Source: Castellaniella sp036379515
GTDB lineage: Bacteria; Pseudomonadota; Gammaproteobacteria; Burkholderiales; Burkholderiaceae_B
Assembly (NCBI RefSeq): GCF_036379515.1
Contig: NZ_DASVGN010000003.1
Span: 69,466-133,465, forward strand
Direction: 5' to 3'
Length of the DNA: 64,000 nucleotides
The translations under genes were made by a program, and so were the position numbers. Positions within the stretch are counted from its first letter, which is position 1. Each line of letters begins with the position of its first letter. Below are positions 34,822 to 43,556 of this stretch, in pieces. The notes beneath the pieces are model-generated. The model saw only the letters and a program-made list of their open reading frames with translations, did not search any database and was not told the origin of the DNA.

Positions 34822-35913
34822 TTAGAATTCGGGAACCAGGCGATGGCGGTTGAAGACGCCTGCAGGGTCAAACTCTTGCTTGAGCCGTTGGTGGATCTGG
34901 AGAACGCCAGCAGCCAGCGGGTGAAAGGTGGGAATGTCGACCGGCACATCACCCCGGTGATACAGGCACGCCGAGCCCCCCAGAGACTGCACCTTGGCCC
35001 GCAAAGCGGCAGCATCCTGCGAGCCCGCCAACCAGCGCAGCCCACCTTGCCATTCGTGCAGGGTGGGGCCAAGATTCAACGTCGGCGCCTTGGGCGGAAG
35101 CACTACCCGCCACAAGGATCGCTGTGAAAAGAACGGGTGAGTCTGGTCCCGCATGCCGAGCCAGAAGGCCTCAGCCTCTGTTTCAGGCAAGACCTGACCA
35201 CCCAGGTGGCCCAAGCCCTGCCGCACGGCCGATCCATTCCCCGACAGCCGCACTGCCAGGCGCCCGCCACCAGACTCATCGGCGGTCCATGCCGTAGCCG
35301 AAATCGGCAAGGGTTTCGAGCGCCACTGCAGGCAACGTTCCAAGGCGGCGGCTTCGTCCAGCGCCAGCACCGTGGTGCGCTCGGAACGCGGCACGGGAAG
35401 TACCTTGATCGAGACTTCGACCAAGGCCCCCAGCACCCCCAGGGAGCCCGCCAACAGGCGCGAAAGGTCATAACCAGCCACGTTCTTCATGACCTCGCCG
35501 CCAAAATGCAGGACGTTGCCATCGGCCCCCAGCAGGCGCGTGCCCAGCACGAAATCCGAGACTGTGCCGGCCGCCATCCGGCGCGGGCCCGCCAGCCCCA
35601 CCGCAATGCAGCCCCCCAGCGTGCCGCTGGCCCCAAAACGAGGCGGTTCGAACGCGAGCATCTGGCCTTGACCTGCCACCAGCGATTCGATTTCAGCCAC
35701 AGGAGTGCCAGCTCTGGCGGTCAGCACGAGTTCGGAGGGCTCGTAGCTCACGACTCCCTTGTAGGCAGACACGTCGAGCCAGGCCGAGGTGTCATCGGCC
35801 GCCCAAGGGTTGCCATAAAACGCGTGCGTGCCACCGCCCCGGATACGCAGCGGACGCTGCGCAGCACGGGCCGTAGCCACCTGTTCGCTCAATTCAGAAA
35901 GCACATATTCCAT
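34822..35913 (-). CDS. glcE: Glycolate oxidase FAD-binding subunit GlcE
   Basis: 363 residues. The PCMH-type FAD-binding domain starts RPLRIRGGGTHAFYGNPWAA, and GASGTLGGCIAVGLAGPRRM follows. It is shorter than GlcD and lacks the full C-terminal catalytic domain, as expected of GlcE. It lies eight bases after glcD. Confidence 0.92.
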   Translation of the reverse strand: MEYVLSELSEQVATARAAQRPLRIRGGGTHAFYGNPWAADDTSAWLDVSAYKGVVSYEPSELVLTARAGTPVAEIESLVAGQGQMLAFEPPRFGASGTLGGCIAVGLAGPRRMAAGTVSDFVLGTRLLGADGNVLHFGGEVMKNVAGYDLSRLLAGSLGVLGALVEVSIKVLPVPRSERTTVLALDEAAALERCLQWRSKPLPISATAWTADESGGGRLAVRLSGNGSAVRQGLGHLGGQVLPETEAEAFWLGMRDQTHPFFSQRSLWRVVLPPKAPTLNLGPTLHEWQGGLRWLAGSQDAAALRAKVQSLGGSACLYHRGDVPVDIPTFHPLAAGVLQIHQRLKQEFDPAGVFNRHRLVPEF

Positions 35914-35921
35914 GAGTCACA

Positions 35922-37418
35922 CTAGAAGCGAGGGATTTCAGGAAAGGCAACTTGCCCGCCATGCACGTGCATCTTGCCGTATTCGGCACAGCGCACCAGT
36001 GTCGGAATCAATTTGAGCGGATTGAGCAGCCCGTACGGATCGAATGCGCGTTTGAATGCCGAAAAAACATCCAGCTCGTCGCGAGAAAATTGGGTGCACA
36101 TCTGGTTGATCTTTTCGATTCCCACGCCATGTTCACCCGTGATCGTGCCCCCGACTTGAACGCAGAGCTCAAGGATGGCCACGCCAAAATCTTCGGCGCG
36201 CTGCACCTCGTCGGCAGAATTGGCATCGAACAGGATCAGGGGATGCAGGTTACCGTCACCCGCGTGAAAAACGTTGGAACAGCGCAGGCCGAACTGGTGT
36301 TCCATTTCGGCCATGGCCGCGAGTACCCGCCCCAGGTGGCGTCGCGGGATCGTACCGTCCATGCAGTAATAATCGGGCGAAATACGTCCTGCAGCGGGAA
36401 AAGCGTTCTTGCGGCCTGCCCAGAATTTAAGGCGCTCGGTCTCGCTGGTCGAAGTCTGCAGGCGCGTCGCGCCCACGTCGCGCAACAAGGCCTCGACGCG
36501 GGCGATTTCTTCCGAGACTTCGTCGGGCGTGCCGTCCGATTCACAGAGCAGAATCGCGGCCGCTTCCAGATCGTAGCCTGCCTTGACGAAGGGCTCGACC
36601 ATGTTGACGGCACGCTTGTCCATCAGCTCGAGGCCGGCGGGGATGATGCCGTCCGCGATGATGCGCGTGACCCCTTCGCCAGCCAGCTCCACGCTGGGGA
36701 AGCTCGCCATGACGACGCGGGCAAGCTGGGGACGAGGGATGAGCTTGACCGTGACTTCGGTGACCATGCCCAGCATCCCCTCGGACCCGATGAAGGCCTG
36801 CAGGAGATTCAGCCCCGGTGAATCGGGGGCCTCGCCTCCCAGTTCGATGATCTCGCCGTCGATGGTCACGAATCGGACCTTCAGGACGTTGTGGGTGGTC
36901 AGGCCGTATTTCAGGCAGTGCACACCGCCTGAGTTTTCCGCCACGTTGCCACCGATGGAGCAGGCAATCTGGCTGGAGGGGTCGGGGGCATAGTACAAGC
37001 CATGGGGTGCTGCCGCCTCGGACACCGCCAGATTCCGTACCCCCGGCCCTACGACGGCCACACAGGCGTCGGGATCGAGCCGGAGGATGCGGTTGAATTT
37101 GGCCATCCCCACCACGACACCCTGGGGGTGCGGCGTGGCGCCCCCCGACAGTCCCGTGCCCGAGCCTCGGGGGACGACGGGTACGTTGTGCTCACGACAG
37201 GCCTTGAGCACCGACACCAGTTGCGCTTCGGTTTCAGGAAGCACCACCACGACGGGGCGTTCGCGATACAACACCAGCCCGTCGCATTCATAAGCCCGCG
37301 TCTGGTCGGGGCGCGTGAGAATCGCATGCGCAGGAACGTCACTGCGGATCTGCGACAGGAACCCGGGAAAATCGGGAACGGCGGTTGATGCTGCCTCAAC
37401 GGGTGTAGCCATGTCCAT
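35922..37418 (-). CDS. glcD: Glycolate oxidase FAD-linked subunit GlcD
   Basis: Oxidises glycolate to glyoxylate. 498 residues. FAD-binding motifs: PVVPRGSGTGLSGGATPHPQ and GGNVAENSGGVHCLKYG. The catalytic C-terminal domain has FHAGDGNLHPLILFD and GEHGVGIEKINQM. Glyoxylate made here can be used together with the aceA product. The start is ATG 37418; a second ATG is two codons on. Confidence 0.94.
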   Translation of the reverse strand: MDMATPVEAASTAVPDFPGFLSQIRSDVPAHAILTRPDQTRAYECDGLVLYRERPVVVVLPETEAQLVSVLKACREHNVPVVPRGSGTGLSGGATPHPQGVVVGMAKFNRILRLDPDACVAVVGPGVRNLAVSEAAAPHGLYYAPDPSSQIACSIGGNVAENSGGVHCLKYGLTTHNVLKVRFVTIDGEIIELGGEAPDSPGLNLLQAFIGSEGMLGMVTEVTVKLIPRPQLARVVMASFPSVELAGEGVTRIIADGIIPAGLELMDKRAVNMVEPFVKAGYDLEAAAILLCESDGTPDEVSEEIARVEALLRDVGATRLQTSTSETERLKFWAGRKNAFPAAGRISPDYYCMDGTIPRRHLGRVLAAMAEMEHQFGLRCSNVFHAGDGNLHPLILFDANSADEVQRAEDFGVAILELCVQVGGTITGEHGVGIEKINQMCTQFSRDELDVFSAFKRAFDPYGLLNPLKLIPTLVRCAEYGKMHVHGGQVAFPEIPRF

Positions 37419-37431
37419 CAGGGTTCCTTGC

Positions 37432-38853
37432 TCAGGCGGCCGAAGCCGGGGGTGGCAACATCTTGCCGGGATTCAGGATGTCATGCGGGTCCAGCGCCGC
37501 CTTGATTGCCGCCATCACGTCCAGCCCATCCTGCCCATGTTCGGCGCGCATGAACGCCTGTTTGTGCAAGCCGACCCCGTGCTCACCCGTGCAGGTCCCC
37601 TGCATCGCAATGGCTCGCTCGACCAGGCGTTGATTCAGCTGCTCGGACTCGGTCCATTCGGCAGGATTGTCCGGATCGAGCAACATCAGGACGTGAAAGT
37701 TGCCATCTCCGACATGACCCACGATCGTGTACGGAAAGCTGGCCTGGTCAAGCTCGGCCGCAGTGTCACCGACACACTCGGCCAGGCGCGAGATCGGGAC
37801 ACAGACGTCCGTCGTGCTGGAGCGGCATCCAGGGCGCAATTGCAAGCCGGCAAAATAGGCATTATGGCGCGCCGTCCAGAGCCGATTGCGATCTTCGGGA
37901 TGTTCGGCCCACTGAAAATCCTGCCCCCCATGGTCGCGCGTGATGCCTTGCACCGACTCGGCCTGCTCCCGTACCGAGGCCGGGCTGCCATGAAATTCGA
38001 ACAACAGCAGCGGCGACTCGCGCAAGGTCAGGTGGCTGTATTGATTGGTGGCCCGGACGGCCCCGGTATCCATGAACTCGACGCGCGCGACGGGAATCCC
38101 CATCTGAATGATCTCGATCACGCTCTTGACGGCCGAGTCCAGATCGGAAAAGTTGCAGATGGCGGCCGACACTGCCTCGGGCTGCGGATAAAGACGCACC
38201 GTCACCTCGACAATGATGCCCAGAGTGCCTTCGCTGCCCACGAAAAGATGCGTCAGATCGTACCCAGACGACGACTTGCGGGCCCGATTCGCGGTTTCAA
38301 TCACCCGGCCATCGGCCGTCACCACCTTGAGCGACATGACGTTTTCACGCATGGTGCCGTAACGCACGGCATTCGTCCCCGAAGCTCGGGTGGCCGCCAT
38401 GCCACCCAGGCTGGCGTCAGCACCGGGATCGATGGGGAAGAACAGGCCGGTATCCCGCAGCGATTCGTTGAGCTGTTTGCGTGTCACCCCGGCCTGCACA
38501 GTGGCTGTGAAATCTTCGGCATGCACGTTCAGGATGCGATTCATGCCGGACAGATCCAGCGATATCCCCCCCTGCACTGCCAACAGGTGACCTTCCAGCG
38601 ATGAGCCGGCGCCATACGGAATGAGCGCGACATGGTGCGCATGACAATAGCGCGCCACCCACACGACCTCGTCAATGGTCAGAGCGTAGACCACCACGTC
38701 GGGCAGCATGGGGGAATAGGGCGATTCGTCGCGACCATGATGGGCACGAACCGACTCAGCGACCGAACAGCGGTCTGCAAAATGCTCCTGCAACGCGGCG
38801 ACGAACCCCTCCGGCAGGGGTCGTGCGTGTTGCGAGAAATGCAGGGTATCCAT
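37432..38853 (-). CDS. FAD-linked oxidase, D-lactate dehydrogenase (cytochrome)-like
   Basis: 473 residues of the same vanillyl-alcohol-oxidase superfamily as GlcD. FAD motifs: LIPYGAGSSLEGHLLAVQGG and GGMAATRASGTNAVRYGTM; catalytic end GHVGDGNFHVLMLLD and GEHGVGLHKQAFM. It resembles mitochondrial-type D-lactate dehydrogenases more than GlcD. It sits 13 bases upstream of glcD in one operon, so D-lactate or another 2-hydroxyacid is the likely substrate. Confidence 0.88.
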   Translation of the reverse strand: MDTLHFSQHARPLPEGFVAALQEHFADRCSVAESVRAHHGRDESPYSPMLPDVVVYALTIDEVVWVARYCHAHHVALIPYGAGSSLEGHLLAVQGGISLDLSGMNRILNVHAEDFTATVQAGVTRKQLNESLRDTGLFFPIDPGADASLGGMAATRASGTNAVRYGTMRENVMSLKVVTADGRVIETANRARKSSSGYDLTHLFVGSEGTLGIIVEVTVRLYPQPEAVSAAICNFSDLDSAVKSVIEIIQMGIPVARVEFMDTGAVRATNQYSHLTLRESPLLLFEFHGSPASVREQAESVQGITRDHGGQDFQWAEHPEDRNRLWTARHNAYFAGLQLRPGCRSSTTDVCVPISRLAECVGDTAAELDQASFPYTIVGHVGDGNFHVLMLLDPDNPAEWTESEQLNQRLVERAIAMQGTCTGEHGVGLHKQAFMRAEHGQDGLDVMAAIKAALDPHDILNPGKMLPPPASAA

Positions 38854-38886
38854 GGAAGTTCCAATAAAGTTCAGGCGGCGGTGCGG

Positions 38887-39975
38887 TCAGGCCGCATCCG
38901 CGGTCGCCTCGGACTTGCCCAAGGTGGCGCGCCGCCCCTGCACCGCACGCGCCAGCCGCTCGAGAAGCGCCACCGACGTATCCCAATCGACACAACCGTC
39001 TGTAATGCTCTGACCATACACCAGCGCCTTGCCCGGCACCAGATCCTGCCGCCCGCCCACGAGGTGACTCTCGATCATCACGCCGAAAAGATGCGTGTCA
39101 CCGGCCTCGACCTGCGTGCAGATGTCTTCGATGACCAAGGGTTGGCGCGTGTAGTCCTTGTGACTGTTGGCGTGACTGGCATCAATCATGACGCGCGGCC
39201 GCATGTGGGATTTTTCCAGGGCCTGGGCCGCCGCCTGCACGTGCTCAGCTTCGTAATTGGGCGCCTTGCCGCCACGCAGGATGATGTGGCAGTCTTCGTT
39301 ACCGCGCGTTGCGACGATGGCCGACCGCCCCCCTTTGGTGACGGACAGAAAATAATGCGAGTGCGCGGCCGCCTTGAGCGCATCGATGGCGATCCGCGTA
39401 TTGCCATCTGTGCCGTTCTTGAAACCCACCGGGCACGAAAGCCCCGAGGCCAGCTCGCGGTGCACCTGGCTTTCGGTCGTCCGTGCACCAATGGCGCCCC
39501 AGGAGACCAGGTCGGCAATGTACTGTGGCGTGATCATGTCCAGGAATTCACATCCGGCCGGCAAGCCCAGCGCATTGATGTCCAGCAGCAGGCGGCGCGC
39601 CGTGCGCAGCCCCTGATTGATGTCAAAACTGTCATCCAGGCCGGGATCGTTGATCAGTCCCTTCCAGCCCACCGTGGTGCGCGGCTTCTCGAAGTACACC
39701 CGCATGATGATCTCGAGCTCACCGGCAAAGCGCGTGCGCTGCTCGGCGAGCCGCCGGGCGTATTCCATGGCAGCTTCAGGATCGTGAATGGAACACGGGC
39801 CGATCACCACGACCAGCCGGTCATCCTGCCCGTAGAGCACGTCGTGCACGGCATGCCGCGCATCATGCACGGTGGCGGACGCGGCTGCGGAACAAGGGAA
39901 TTCGTGCATCACATGCGCCGGAGGCGCGAGTTCGCGAATTTCTCGGATGCGGATATCGTCGGTATTGTGTGACAC
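38887..39975 (-). CDS. aroG: 3-deoxy-7-phosphoheptulonate (DAHP) synthase, class I
   Basis: First step of the shikimate pathway: phosphoenolpyruvate plus erythrose 4-phosphate. 362 residues. Motifs: VVVIGPCSIHDPEAAMEYAR, MRVYFEKPRTTVGWKGLIND, and MIDASHANSHKDYTRQP, as in AroF/G/H. The start is GTG at 39975 with GGAG eight bases upstream; no ATG fits as well. Upstream lies a Phe/Tyr-rich leader peptide and a terminator hairpin, so expression should respond to phenylalanine (and tyrosine) supply. The feedback specificity of the protein itself is not read here. The operon may continue into the FAD-linked oxidase 33 bases downstream. Confidence 0.93.
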   Translation of the reverse strand: MSHNTDDIRIREIRELAPPAHVMHEFPCSAAASATVHDARHAVHDVLYGQDDRLVVVIGPCSIHDPEAAMEYARRLAEQRTRFAGELEIIMRVYFEKPRTTVGWKGLINDPGLDDSFDINQGLRTARRLLLDINALGLPAGCEFLDMITPQYIADLVSWGAIGARTTESQVHRELASGLSCPVGFKNGTDGNTRIAIDALKAAAHSHYFLSVTKGGRSAIVATRGNEDCHIILRGGKAPNYEAEHVQAAAQALEKSHMRPRVMIDASHANSHKDYTRQPLVIEDICTQVEAGDTHLFGVMIESHLVGGRQDLVPGKALVYGQSITDGCVDWDTSVALLERLARAVQGRRATLGKSEATADAA

Positions 39976-40027
39976 GGTATGACTCCGGTTGGCCGGGTGC
40001 CAGGGGGCTGACAAGACAGGCAGCAAA

Positions 40028-40061
40028 CAAAAAAGCCGCCTGGCACCGCCGGCGGCTTTTT
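40028..40061 (-). terminator. Attenuator terminator in the aroG leader
   Basis: On the minus strand AAAAGCCGCC...GGCGGCTTTTTT forms an 11-bp stem with a 10-nt loop and a T run, 53 bases before the aroG start. The 5' arm region (40046-40055, CCGCCGGCGG) can instead pair with CCGCTGGCGG inside the leader coding region (40104-40113), which gives the antiterminator. Confidence 0.85.
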
Positions 40062-40074
40062 AGGGAATTTTGGA

Positions 40075-40161
40075 CTACTTAGTGATGCAACGATTCCCTT
40101 CCTCCGCCAGCGGCTTTGGAAAAGTAAAGTAAAAAAAGAAAAAATAGGAACTCGCGTGCAT
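40075..40161 (-). CDS. Leader peptide of the aroG attenuator, 28 aa, Phe/Tyr-rich
   Basis: The frame starts at ATG 40161, reads MHASSYFFFFYFTF and goes on to a TAG stop at 40075. Six Phe and two Tyr codons lie within codons 6-14. A ribosome stalled there would leave codons 17-20 (CCGCTGGCGG) free to form the antiterminator. A ribosome that passes would cover them and allow the terminator. No clear Shine-Dalgarno sequence is present. The gene is too short for normal ORF calling; the attenuator context is what supports it. Confidence 0.82.
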   Translation of the reverse strand: MHASSYFFFFYFTFPKPLAEEGNRCITK

Positions 40162-40203
40162 TTGCTGATACTAGCACAACACACGCGAACCTGCCTATAC
40201 GGG

Positions 40204-41646
40204 TCAGTGCCCGGAATTCGGATCAATGGCCTCGCCGCTATGGAAGATTTCATGATCCGGCTTGCCCGTCACGGTCAGGAATCCACCGACACCCTTCTCG
40301 ACACGAGACAAGGCGTGATCCACCAGCAAGTACTTGCCCGGGTAGTCGGTCTTGAATTCCACCATGGTCGCGCCCCCTGGAGGAACCAGGGTGGTCTGCA
40401 CGTTCGTCAGCGGCTTGCTGGTCAGGGAGGCCTGGTCGTAGACACGGTCGAAGACCTCGCCAATGACGTGGAAGCTGGAGGTCAGGTTGGGGCCGCCCAC
40501 ACCAAAGAAGATGCGCACGGTGTCACCCACCTTGGATTCCATCTTGTAGATCTTGGTGAGTGCATCCATCGACCCATTGAACATCACGTGCTCGGGGTTT
40601 TCAGCCAGCAATTTGTCCAGTGAGAACTCTTGCAGGCCGCTCGCACCGTGACGCTGCGCCGTATAGAGCTCGCCTTGCATCACATAGAACTCGTGATCGA
40701 CCTTGGACAACCCCCCTTCGGGCTCGATCAGGATCATGCCGTACATGCCGTTGGTGATGTGCTGAGCCACCATGGGTGTGGCGCAATGGTACACGTACAG
40801 CCCAGGATGAAGCGCCTTGAAATCGAACGACTTGGTCTGGCCAGGAGGCACCTGAGTCACGGCCGCTCCCCCGCCTGGCCCCGTCACGGCGTGCAGGTCG
40901 ATCGAGTGAATGTGGGTGCTGTCCTTGGCATTGGCCAGATTGATGGTGATGGTGTCGCCGACGCGAGCACGCACGAACGGCCCCGGCACCTTGTTGTTGA
41001 AGGTCCAGAACCGGTAGGTGCTGTTGTCGGCCAGGCGTCCTTCGACTTCAGTCGTGAGCAGGTTCACGGTCAGGTGCTCGGGCCCACGCTTGCCCACAGG
41101 CGTACCGACATCGGACGGATCGTGCGCAATCTGAGGCGCCTCGGCCTTGAGCTGCGCGGAAGCTTCACCCACGACGACCTTGCCGACCATGCCCGCTGCC
41201 TTGTGCCCCGGGAGCGAACAATAGTATTCGAAGGTCCCGTTCTTGCCGGCCCGGAACACAATGGCGGTCGCCGAATCCTTGCCGGAGATATTGTCCGAAT
41301 GGGCGCTGAAGTCGGGGACGACGATGTCGTGCGTCGCACCATCGCCATTGATCAGGTTGATCTGCACCACCGCCCCTTCAGGCACCTTCAGCTCGGGGTT
41401 CACCTGGCCGGCAATCGGCCCCCGATCGCCAATGAATACCAGCCGGCCATCCGCGATGGAGGTGCGCAGTGTAAACGTGACATCGGGCCGGTAGTTCACA
41501 TCCTGGCGCTGGCTGGCCGGCTGTGCCGTAGCGGCAGAGTCGTGCTGCATGTGCTGTGCCCACGCGGAGCCCGCAAGGCCTACGCCAACGATGATGAGCA
41601 GGGTCCTGCCCAGGAATCCTCTCAGGAACTTCTGAATGAAACCCAT
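40204..41646 (-). CDS. nirK: Copper nitrite reductase with fused N-terminal cupredoxin domain
   Basis: Periplasmic reduction of nitrite to nitric oxide. 480 residues: signal peptide (cut near residue 30, SAWA-QH), an extra cupredoxin domain (about 50-160) with complete type 1 copper ligands His106, Cys143, His148 and Met153, then the two-domain NirK core. Core type 1 ligands are His247, Cys288, His296 and Met301; the type 2 site uses His252 and His287 with catalytic Asp250, plus the His in SSFHVIGE. Classical NirK is about 340-380 residues; this layout resembles the Hyphomicrobium enzyme. No other denitrification gene is in the window. Confidence 0.93.
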   Translation of the reverse strand: MGFIQKFLRGFLGRTLLIIVGVGLAGSAWAQHMQHDSAATAQPASQRQDVNYRPDVTFTLRTSIADGRLVFIGDRGPIAGQVNPELKVPEGAVVQINLINGDGATHDIVVPDFSAHSDNISGKDSATAIVFRAGKNGTFEYYCSLPGHKAAGMVGKVVVGEASAQLKAEAPQIAHDPSDVGTPVGKRGPEHLTVNLLTTEVEGRLADNSTYRFWTFNNKVPGPFVRARVGDTITINLANAKDSTHIHSIDLHAVTGPGGGAAVTQVPPGQTKSFDFKALHPGLYVYHCATPMVAQHITNGMYGMILIEPEGGLSKVDHEFYVMQGELYTAQRHGASGLQEFSLDKLLAENPEHVMFNGSMDALTKIYKMESKVGDTVRIFFGVGGPNLTSSFHVIGEVFDRVYDQASLTSKPLTNVQTTLVPPGGATMVEFKTDYPGKYLLVDHALSRVEKGVGGFLTVTGKPDHEIFHSGEAIDPNSGH

Positions 41647-41962
41647 GATTTCCCCGTCTTGGATCTCGGGACTTCCCGTCCGGCCCCCCATGGGCAGCGA
41701 ACTCTGGTCGCCCCTGGTTCAACAACTGGTCTGTGACCTCTCTGAGCGTGAAGGTTCACAGGCCTCAATGTATCCGATTCTTGCTATCTAATAATGGTTT
41801 TCCCTAATAAAATCTAACAAGAACCTGACAAACCGCAAGATGCACACGAACCTGCACCTGATACGGGGCCGGACATAAAAAAAGGGAAGGCCACGCCTTC
41901 CCAAAGCACACCGCGGAGGGCCCCTCGTCCCTCCGTCCTCTCGGTCTCGTTAAAAAGTAGCG
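41647..41962. other. Intergenic region upstream of nirK
   Basis: 316 bases between nirK and aceA. It holds the aceA terminator (41877-41902) and an A/T-rich stretch around 41780-41820. A weak FNR/NnrR-like site, TTGCGGTTTGTCAG on the minus strand (41825-41838), is the only candidate for oxygen or nitric oxide control; it lies about 180 bases from the nirK start. Confidence 0.35.
41877..41902 (-). terminator. Intrinsic terminator of aceA
   Basis: On the minus strand GGGAAGG-CGTGG-CCTTCCC is followed by TTTTTTT. It lies about 60 bases past the aceA stop. Confidence 0.85.
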
Positions 41963-43279
41963 TTACGCCACCTTGGCTTCAGCCTCATCGAATTGAGCCT
42001 CTTCGGTCGACCCCGCCAGCGCCGTGGTCGACGACTGGCCGCCTTCAATGGCCTGGGTCACGGCGTCGAAATAGCTCACGCCGACTTCCCTTTGGTGCTT
42101 GACCGCGGTGAACCCCTTGTCGGCGGCGGCAAATTCCTTCTGCTGCAATTCCACGAATGCGCTCATCTGCGTGCGTGCATAACCGTGTGCGAGTTCGAAC
42201 ATGCTGTAGTTCAACGCATGGAACCCCGCCAACGTGATGAACTGGAACTTGTAGCCCATGGCCCCCAGCTCGCGCTGGAACTTGGCCACCGTGGCATCGT
42301 CCAGATTCTTCTTCCAGTTGAAGGAGGGCGAGCAGTTGTACGCCAGCATCTTGCCGGGGAACTGGCGGTGAATCGCTTCGGCAAAACGGCGCGCATATTC
42401 CAGACTGGGCGTGGAAGTCTCACACCAGATCAAGTCCGCATAGGGGGCGTACGCCAGGCCACGCGCAATGGCCTGATCCAGTCCGGCCCGGGTGCGGTAG
42501 AAGCCTTCCACCGTGCGCTCACCCGTCACGAACGCCGCGTCGTTCTCGTCGACGTTGCTGGTGAGCAGATTGGCAGCCTCGGCATCGGTGCGCGCCACGA
42601 GAAGCGTGGGAACACCCAGCACATCGGACGCCAGGCGGGCCGACACCAATTTTGCGACGGCCTCGCGCGTGGGGACCAGCACCTTGCCCCCCATGTGTCC
42701 GCACTTCTTGACGGAAGCAAGCTGGTCTTCGAAGTGCACCCCGGCCGCACCGGCCACGATCATGGACTTCATGAGCTCGAACGCATTGAGCACACCGCCG
42801 AAACCGGCCTCGGCATCCGCCACGATGGGCGCGTAATAATCGACGTAGCCCTCGTCACCCGGATTCTTGCCTTCCATCCACTGGATCTGGTCGCAACGCA
42901 CCAGAGAATTATTCAGGCGACGCACGACGCTAGGCACCGAATTGGCAGGGTACAAAGACTGGTCCGGGTACATCTCGCCTGAAATATTGGCATCACCCGC
43001 CACTTGCCACCCCGAAAGATAGACGGCCTTCAGGCCCGCCTTCACCTGCTGCATGGCCTGGTTGCCGGTCAGGGCCCCCAAGGCGGGGACGTAGTCTTCG
43101 GTGTGCAGAAGTTCCCAGAGCCTGTCGGCCCCACGACGCGCCAACGTGTGCTCCTCGACCACCGAACCGCGCAAGCGCACGACTTCATCAGCGCCATAGC
43201 CGCGCTTGATACCTTGCCAGCGGGGGTTCTCGGCCCATTGGCGTTGCAGGGTACGCACATCGTTTTCACGGGAAGTCAT
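41963..43279 (-). CDS. aceA: Isocitrate lyase
   Basis: Glyoxylate bypass: splits isocitrate into succinate and glyoxylate. 438 residues, the E. coli length. The catalytic motif is KKCGHMGGKVLVP, with LVARTDAEAANLLTS and NCSPSFNWKK downstream. The ATG is preceded by CAGGAGCAACACC. Together with glcDEF it marks growth on acetate, fatty acids or glycolate. Malate synthase is not in the window. Confidence 0.95.
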   Translation of the reverse strand: MTSRENDVRTLQRQWAENPRWQGIKRGYGADEVVRLRGSVVEEHTLARRGADRLWELLHTEDYVPALGALTGNQAMQQVKAGLKAVYLSGWQVAGDANISGEMYPDQSLYPANSVPSVVRRLNNSLVRCDQIQWMEGKNPGDEGYVDYYAPIVADAEAGFGGVLNAFELMKSMIVAGAAGVHFEDQLASVKKCGHMGGKVLVPTREAVAKLVSARLASDVLGVPTLLVARTDAEAANLLTSNVDENDAAFVTGERTVEGFYRTRAGLDQAIARGLAYAPYADLIWCETSTPSLEYARRFAEAIHRQFPGKMLAYNCSPSFNWKKNLDDATVAKFQRELGAMGYKFQFITLAGFHALNYSMFELAHGYARTQMSAFVELQQKEFAAADKGFTAVKHQREVGVSYFDAVTQAIEGGQSSTTALAGSTEEAQFDEAEAKVA

Positions 43280-43556
43280 GGTGTTGCTCCTGAGTAGAAA
43301 AGAGAGAAATCCGTCAGAAGCAGTCTACGTGAATGCTGCGATGCACATAACACTTATATCTTATACAAGATAATAAATTTATATATTATTAATCATGATG
43401 TTATAAACATATTTCCATGTTATGAAATTAATTTTCTATCCATGAAATAAAAACATTGGCACCGCGTCATTAGATTTCCACATGGCGAGCACAGCTTTTC
43501 ACCATACAAAAAAACGGGCTTATAAAATGGACGGACTCCATCCTGACCAATCCCTT
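43280..43556. promoter_or_regulatory. A/T-rich divergent control region of aceA and queF
   Basis: Much richer in A/T than its surroundings. It contains the inverted repeat TATCTT-ATAC-AAGATA (43357-43372), about 80 bases upstream of the aceA start. This resembles GntR-family operators in outline. A regulator cannot be named. Confidence 0.4.

Noticed and set aside
41825..41838. FNR/NnrR box controlling nirK
   Set aside because: TTGCGGTTTGTCAG matches only the outer positions and lies about 180 bases upstream. It is mentioned in the region entry but is too weak for a finding.
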